Source of the DNA: Rhodocyclaceae bacterium
GTDB lineage: Bacteria > Pseudomonadota > Gammaproteobacteria > Burkholderiales > Rhodocyclaceae
Direction: 5' to 3'
NCBI GenBank assembly: GCA_016702335.1
Contig: JADJEF010000020.1
Coordinates: 1,860,001 to 1,924,000, forward strand
DNA: 64,000 nucleotides
The position numbers and the translations under genes were made by a program. Below the pieces are notes generated by a model, which was given only the letters and a program-made list of their open reading frames with translations, was not told where the DNA came from and ran no database searches. Below, piece after piece: positions 61,901 to 64,000 of this stretch; position 1 is the stretch's first letter, and every line of letters starts with the position of its first letter.

Positions 61901-64000
61901 CCAAGTGGCGGGCATGACCACCGTGCAGATTGCGGCGATCGACACCAACGACATCAAGAAGCTCACCACCAGCGCGATTGCGGCACTGACCACGGATCAC
62001 GCGGGGGTATTGACGGCGGATCAGCTGGGGGCATTGAGTTCTGACCAGTTCAAAGCGTTGGAAGCGGCGGATCTGGGCAAGATCAGCACCAATGCCATCA
62101 GCGGCATGACCACCGACCAGGCGAAAGCACTGACCGCGACGCAGGCGGCCGAACTGACCTCGGCGCAGATCAACAAGCTGGATCTGGCGGATCTGCAGCA
62201 GTTTGGCACCTCGGTGATTCAAGGATTTAGCACACTGCAACTGGATGGCATGACGGCCGATCAAGTGGCCGGACTGAGCACCCTGCAGTTCTCCAAGCTC
62301 ACGGCGAGCCAACTGGGCAGTCTTGACACCGTCCAGCTGCAGGCCATGACCACCGACCAGGCCAAGGCCATGACGGCGGCGCAAGTGACGAGTCTGAGCG
62401 CAGCGCAGCTGGGCAAGCTGGAAGATGCCGATCTGGCCCAATTGTCGACGGGCGTGATCGCTGGATTCGATAGCAACCAGATTCAAGGTCTGACAGCCGC
62501 ACAGATGGCCGGACTCACCTCGACCCAACTGGGTGCCTTGACGGCGACACAAGTCGGAGCGATGACCACCGCGCAGATCGCGGGGATCGAGAACGTCGAC
62601 ATCAAGTACCTGAACACCGGTGCGATCGTGGCGCTGACGACAGCACAGGCAGGGATATTGAACGCGGATCAGCTCGCTGGATTGACGTCGGCCCAGTTCA
62701 AAGTGCTGGAGGCGGCAGACATTACGGCCTTGAGCGCGAGCGCCTTCTCCGGCCTGACCTCGGATCAGGCAGCCGTGTTGACCGTGACGCAACTTGGCAC
62801 GATGACCTCGGCGCAGCTGAACAAACTGGACGCGGTGGATGTAGCGCAATTGGGCACCTCGGTGATCCAGGCGCTGACGAATTTGCAGATGGACGGCTTG
62901 ACGGCGGAACAGATCGGTGCGATGAGCACGCTGCAGATATCGAAGCTGTCGGCGAGCCAGTTGGCGAGCCTGGATTCGGCGCAGTTGCAAGCGCTGACGA
63001 CCGATCACGCGAAAGCACTGACCGGGACGCAGATCGCGAGCCTGACCTCGACCCAGATTGGCAAGTTGGAAGACGTCGATCTGCAGCAGCTCTCGACGAG
63101 CGTGGTTGCTGGCTTGAGTGGCGATCAGATCAAAGGCCTGTCGGCCCAGCAAGTGACCGACCTGACCACCACCCAAGTGGCGTCACTGACCGCGACCCAA
63201 GTGGCGGGCATGACCACCGTGCAGATTGCGGCGATCGACACCAACGACATCAAGAAGCTCACCACCAGCGCGATTGCGGCACTGACCACGGATCACGCGG
63301 GGGTATTGACGGCGGATCAGCTGGGGGCATTGAGTTCTGACCAGTTCAAAGCGTTGGAAGCGGCGGATCTGGGCAAGATCAGCACCAATGCTATCAGCGG
63401 CATGACCACCGACCAGGCGAAAGCACTGACCGCGACGCAGGCGGCCGAACTGACCTCGGCGCAGATTAACAAGCTGGATCTGGCGGACCTGCAGCAATTT
63501 GGCACCTCGGTGATTCAAGGATTTAGCACACTGCAACTGGATGGCATGACGGCCGATCAAGTGGCCGGACTGAGCACCCTGCAGTTCTCCAAGCTCACGG
63601 CGAGCCAACTGGGCAGTCTTGACACCGTCCAGCTGCAGGCCATGACCACCGACCAGGCCAAGGCCATGACGGCGGCGCAAGTGACGAGTCTGAGCGCAGC
63701 GCAGCTGGGCAAGCTGGAAGATGCCGATCTGGCCCAATTGTCGACGGGCGTGATCGCTGGATTCGATAGCAACCAGATTCAAGGTCTGACAGCCGCACAG
63801 ATGGCCGGACTCACCTCGACCCAACTGGGTGCCTTGACGGCGACACAAGTCGGAGCGATGACCACCGCGCAGATCGCGGGGATCGAGAACGTCGACATCA
63901 AGTACCTGAACACCGGTGCGATCGTGGCGCTGACGACAGCACAGGCAGGGATATTGAACGCGGATCAGCTCGCTGGATTGACGTCGGCCCAGTTCAAAGT
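52962..64000 (+). CDS. Giant octapeptide-repeat protein with metallopeptidase domain (3' end outside window)
   Basis: One frame runs from the ATG at 52962 (an in-frame TAG lies at 52956) to the window edge, at least 3679 residues. I translated most of it in stretches and met no stop. Apart from residues about 746-1055 it consists of an eight-residue unit, L-T/S-T/S-x-Q-[IVLMA]-x-x, about 420 copies (for example LTSAQMSG, LTTAQIDG). There is no signal peptide, as in type I or flagellar export substrates. T/S-x-x-Q is a helix-capping pattern, so each octad may be one short helix of a solenoid. The unit is Ser/Thr-rich, suited to O-glycosylation by the adjacent SPINDLY-type enzymes. No RTX nonapeptides are visible; the C-terminus is unseen. 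The embedded domain carries HEMVH. Name and family are not known to me. Confidence 0.9.
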   Translation, partial: MAISATTVLSGYTTDQIEALTTADALILTSTQLQSLGTNIYALEPADLALVKTTAISGLTSAQMGVLVDAQLAALNTAQVSKLTSSQVVGLTSDKIDALDAVDVGVLANAVISALRTDQIRGMTTAQIDGLTATQVAVLTSAQMSGLTSDQLGAITATDLASLTTRSLAQLTDAQLDGLKTAQVAALTFQQVAALTSAQVASLSDAQVVALGTDIGALSAAGISSLTVSAVDALTTGQVLAITATSVPGLGTAQVAVLDTAQAAALNFGQIAAMTTTQLSALSSAQFGTFLVSEIPAINSSNIAGLSTSVISALTSSQLAAITPTNIKGLSTTQIDALSTAQVKDLSGSQVGALTSTQWSAFDTAQVRALDTADIGQITSTAIAGLSTENLQALTTAQIAAFSAAAIQGLTTSAIDALNTAQVAGLNSTQFGALTSAQLQVLSADLAVVGTDDIAQIKSSAIAGLQLGNIATMTTAQVAAISAAAIKGLTTAQIDAMTTAQLDALSVSQLGAFTSGQMAGFAGSDLAAINTSDFASFAATAIGGLSAGQLDSVTTAQLKAMTASQLAALNSAQLASLEAAQVAAIETVDIASITSAAISGLAVASMTTAQVAALSATAVGGLTTAQVHGLSDDQVTALTAAQIGALKSSQLAVLTGTDIDLLTTTEVRAITSAGITGLTSDAIGSLDANQMAAIAAGSIAGISSAQIAMLATHQLNDLTAAQIAGMTSTQVMGLGADDIATLTALSPINANEAAVAQALKPWIEASTDRISTYLGLAANTSQQAALEVNLFNGSVGGVAASVSSNGVSQTLNIDMADFSPANLPNGGTAPFYNDRIIAHEMVHAVMNSALSTYQMDNWSAALTTAQLASWEDKMPTWFLEGVAELIHGADERVLADLGGAALTTAQLATNAASMVGVLDDAWAGTSKQYSASYMAVRKLHAELIASGATEGIKDLLEYMQANPSASLDDSIDALDGGGTGLESFVASFTGAAGAAFITSQYSTLTNADTGAIGGADVSGGSVLTSQSIISYDPLDETTASTFTSNGFTVTMDAGLSNQRLIASISSSAIKGFSTDQIAALQTDQVAAFSATAISGLTNAQLQAMGTNQIQALTTAQIAQISSAQVGGLRTDQMAAMQTEDVARLTSGVIGALTGAQLSGFGTDQIVSMSSTQIGSFTTNNISGLTSTQIASIETSDIAAIKTSVIAALSAGQIEGLSSTQISAMTAAQRAILPAGAITTSAITAMTTVEIAALSSSTLQGWTSTQLQQLNSVQIAAITTANIKALLTSQVDDLLPSQVAALTSTQVAALASTQVVALTTTQLANIETGDIASLASSGLAVLSSAQMAALAESQVTNLSQAQFGALGTTQVQGFNAAQIAAIETRDLAALKTSVIAAFSTDQVRALTESQVSTMSSASLGALTSTQLSALTNTQFQALNTAQISSLTTAQIKGVTDAQVAQIETADLVAIKTSVLAAMTTSQISSLTVDQIAKLTSGQLQALSTDQVRAIGIPQIQALTTAQAALIKDSQVAGFSTQQIAAIETADLQKLSTGFIAGMTTAQVAALTADQIAALTTAQSSVLSSSQLGSLSPTDTAALTSDQISRLTSSQIGGLSTGQVAGIEPSNIGLISTSAIAGVSAAQMGALSADQVAQLSTNQFSKLSSTQVGGLSTAQIQGMSTTQANLLSTTQAGGLTSAQIARMDVDDVQALKSGVIASLNTLQFTGLTADQIAALTTAQFSSINSAQLSRLSSDEIQALRTDQTARLTSTQIAGLTSDQIGKLETLDQQAISTAAIAALTDTQIDGFSAQQIADLTTSQVKALSSSQIAGFSTAQIRAIEAEDIKQLSTAAIAALTTLQASVLTGDQVLALGTAQFAAFEAADLAGLSASALQAMTTAQAAAMGSTQAAGLTSAQLANLEAEDLAALSQAVVGSLSDTQLDGLLAQQIKDMTTAQFAALKATQVAGLSSVQIAAIDTDDIKQLSTGAIAALTTAQAAQLNAEQLAALTTAQFKALEPADVGALGTNAISGLTSAQAAVLSVAQLGQMTSAQIAKLDADDVKQFGTSLIQALTNSQIDGMTAEQVSGMTTVQLAKLTASQLASFDSTQLQSLTTEQAAALAATQITGLSSVQLNKLEDVDLKALSTSVIAALNSVQIQGLSVQQIADLTTTQAAALTITQLAGMTTTQVAAFELDDVKKLSTSLIAGLNTAQAASLSADQLGAMTTDQFKALDVTDLGSIVTSSIGGMTTAQASVLSATQAVGLTSAQLARIDAEDIAKFATSVIAGLTNTQLDGLTADQMAALSTVQFSKLSGNQIANLDTAQLQAITTDQAKALTASQLADITSTQLGKLEGQDLAQLSNSAVASLSPTQLDGLTVSQISDLTTTQKAALTATQIASLSGDQLNALGLTLSTSAIAGLTTAQVNQMSADQIASLTTDQFKALDAESISAISTSAIAGITTEQAAQLSATQATGLSSAQIAGLEVDDFKSLATSVIAALNDGQLAGMRADQLGALQSAQFSKLSASAFGALSDQSLQAITTAQSAALTVSQASSLTSTQLSKLEPDDIKAFATSVISNLSNSQIDGLTRDQIGGLTTLQVSKLSANQIGNLDTQQLQALTTAQAATLTGTQIAELSSAQLSKLEAEDIAVLSQSVIKALSDSQLDGLSAQQIIDLTTTQAAALTAVQVAGLTSTQFAAIAVDDLKVLSTSAIGGLTETQTVAMTADQLAALTSNQFEALQDTALGAVTAAQLTGLTTLQASLMGATQIAGLNSTQIAGLDAADFAKFSTSVVGALTAEQAKGLTADQLAAISTQQFAKLGAEQLTQLGNDQIQALTTDHAKALSVTQLGGLTSAQLNKLDAVDVAQLGTSVIQALTNLQMDGLTAEQIGAMSTLQISKLSASQLASLDSAQLQALTTDHAKALTGTQIASLTSTQIGKLEDVDLQQLSTSVVAGLSGDQIKGLSAQQVTDLTTTQVASLTATQVAGMTTVQIAAIDTNDIKKLTTSAIAALTTDHAGVLTADQLGALSSDQFKALEAADLGKISTNAISGMTTDQAKALTATQAAELTSAQINKLDLADLQQFGTSVIQGFSTLQLDGMTADQVAGLSTLQFSKLTASQLGSLDTVQLQAMTTDQAKAMTAAQVTSLSAAQLGKLEDADLAQLSTGVIAGFDSNQIQGLTAAQMAGLTSTQLGALTATQVGAMTTAQIAGIENVDIKYLNTGAIVALTTAQAGILNADQLAGLTSAQFKVLEAADITALSASAFSGLTSDQAAVLTVTQLGTMTSAQLNKLDAVDVAQLGTSVIQALTNLQMDGLTAEQIGAMSTLQISKLSASQLASLDSAQLQALTTDHAKALTGTQIASLTSTQIGKLEDVDLQQLSTSVVAGLSGDQIKGLSAQQVTDLTTTQVASLTATQVAGMTTVQIAAIDTNDIKKLTTSAIAALTTDHAGVLTADQLGALSSDQFKALEAADLGKISTNAISGMTTDQAKALTATQAAELTSAQINKLDLADLQQFGTSVIQGFSTLQLDGMTADQVAGLSTLQFSKLTASQLGSLDTVQLQAMTTDQAKAMTAAQVTSLSAAQLGKLEDADLAQLSTGVIAGFDSNQIQGLTAAQMAGLTSTQLGALTATQVGAMTTAQIAGIENVDIKYLNTGAIVALTTAQAGILNADQLAGLTSAQFK
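53040..55194 (+). repeat. Octapeptide-coding repeat array, N-terminal part
   Basis: About 90 units of 24 bp coding for L-x-x-x-Q-h-x-x. Units are diverged, with occasional slips of one or more residues. Headers with an acidic residue at position 2 or 5 (such as LEPADLAL, LDAVDVGV) recur irregularly here. Confidence 0.85.
55200..56115 (+). other. Zinc-metallopeptidase-like domain within the giant protein
   Basis: Residues about 746-1052 break the octad pattern. HEMVH at 839-843 is a zinc-binding HExxH. PTWFLEGVAELIHGADERV follows 35 residues later, with Glu880 of EG-x-AE as the probable third ligand, the gluzincin arrangement. FYNDRIIAHEMVHAVMN and the EGVAELIHGADERV wording recall, to my memory, the peptidase domain of flagellinolysins (proteolytic flagellins). 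Two octad-like units (AALTTAQLA) occur within the domain itself. Catalytic residues appear intact. Confidence 0.78.
56130..64000 (+). repeat. Octapeptide-coding repeat array, C-terminal part with higher-order units
   Basis: More than 300 units of 24 bp. From about 58 kb they fall into blocks, each opened by an acidic header octad (L-[ED]-x-x-D-[IVL]-x-x) and a second octad without Gln (L-S/G-T-S/G-x-I-x-x). In the last 3.4 kb the blocks are 10, 7, 5 and 5 octads long, a 27-octad, 648-bp unit. Order is less regular upstream (for example two 10-octad blocks in a row at about 60.4-60.9 kb). Confidence 0.85.
61507..64000 (+). repeat. 1296-bp tandem duplication in the giant gene
   Basis: The sequence from about 61507 recurs at an offset of exactly 1296 bp from about 62803 to the window end, near 99% or more identical. 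1296 bp is 432 residues, 54 octads, or two 27-octad units. Seven differences were found: GAG/GAA, AGT/AGC, CAA/CAG, GCC/GCT, ATC/ATT, GAT/GAC and CAG/CAA. All are third-position and silent. The array may continue beyond the window. Confidence 0.95.

Noticed and set aside
61389..63848. Long minus-strand open frames (163, 429 and 221 residues) rich in Arg/Gly/Gln within the repeat region
   Set aside because: They are the antisense reading of the octad array, repeat with the same 1296-bp period and match no family; the plus-strand frame explains the sequence.
53000..64000. CRISPR-like regular repeats
   Set aside because: The 24-bp periodicity is coding, in frame, contiguous and without unique spacers.

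Overview
The window comes from a motile Gram-negative bacterium with high-GC DNA. The gene order and protein types suggest a betaproteobacterium, plausibly Rhodocyclales-like. This is inferred from family resemblance, because no rRNA is present. No tRNA, rRNA, CRISPR array or complete insertion sequence was seen.

Region 1 (1-20.4 kb) is a flagellar locus. fliR-Q-P-O and fliN-M-L-K-J-I-H-G-F lie on the minus strand, and a fleS/fleR-type two-component pair plus fliE lie on the plus strand. A good sigma-54 site precedes fliE, which fits the NtrC-type FleR next to it. A four-gene plus-strand island (2.45-7.56 kb) interrupts the minus-strand run between fliO and fliN. It encodes a Pro/Gly-rich exported protein, a TPR/outer-membrane-barrel protein and two FecR-domain proteins with Thr/Pro-rich tails.

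Region 2 (20.4-26.7 kb) holds a type I secretion adaptor (HlyD/PrtE-like), its ABC exporter (interrupted here by an apparent single-base frameshift), a SPINDLY/O-GlcNAc-transferase-like TPR glycosyltransferase and a ParD/ParE toxin-antitoxin pair.

Region 3 (26.8-52.7 kb) is a long minus-strand glycan operon with many 4-bp ATGA overlaps. It contains a CDP-3,6-dideoxyhexose module (rfbF, rfbG, rfbH, an RmlC-like epimerase and a reductase), a GDP-heptose module (transaldolase, gmhA, hddA, gmhB, hddC), other nucleotide-sugar enzymes, FkbM and other methyltransferases, and glycosyltransferases. Among the last are an FkbM-glycosyltransferase fusion, a GT17-like enzyme and a 1032-residue TPR-SPINDLY-GT4 fusion.

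Region 4 (52.96 kb to the end) is one open reading frame of at least 3679 codons that runs off the window. It is built from about 420 copies of an eight-residue repeat, roughly L-T/S-T/S-x-Q-h-x-x. A non-repetitive zinc-metallopeptidase-like domain (HEMVH at 839-843, FLEGVAE at 878-884) sits inside it. The octads are grouped into blocks of 10, 7, 5 and 5, making a 27-octad (648 bp) unit. Two such units form a 1296-bp tandem duplication whose copies differ, where compared, only at synonymous sites. A sigma-28-like promoter lies upstream.

My working model is a giant, Ser/Thr-rich, surface-exposed or secreted protease-adhesin. It would be glycosylated by the neighbouring SPINDLY-type transferases, exported by type I secretion and perhaps co-regulated with flagella. 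The sequence shows the parts; the links between them are inference. A second unusual signal is a dispersed element of about 27-33 bp, found about ten times between and inside genes and read in different frames, always as short linker-like peptides.
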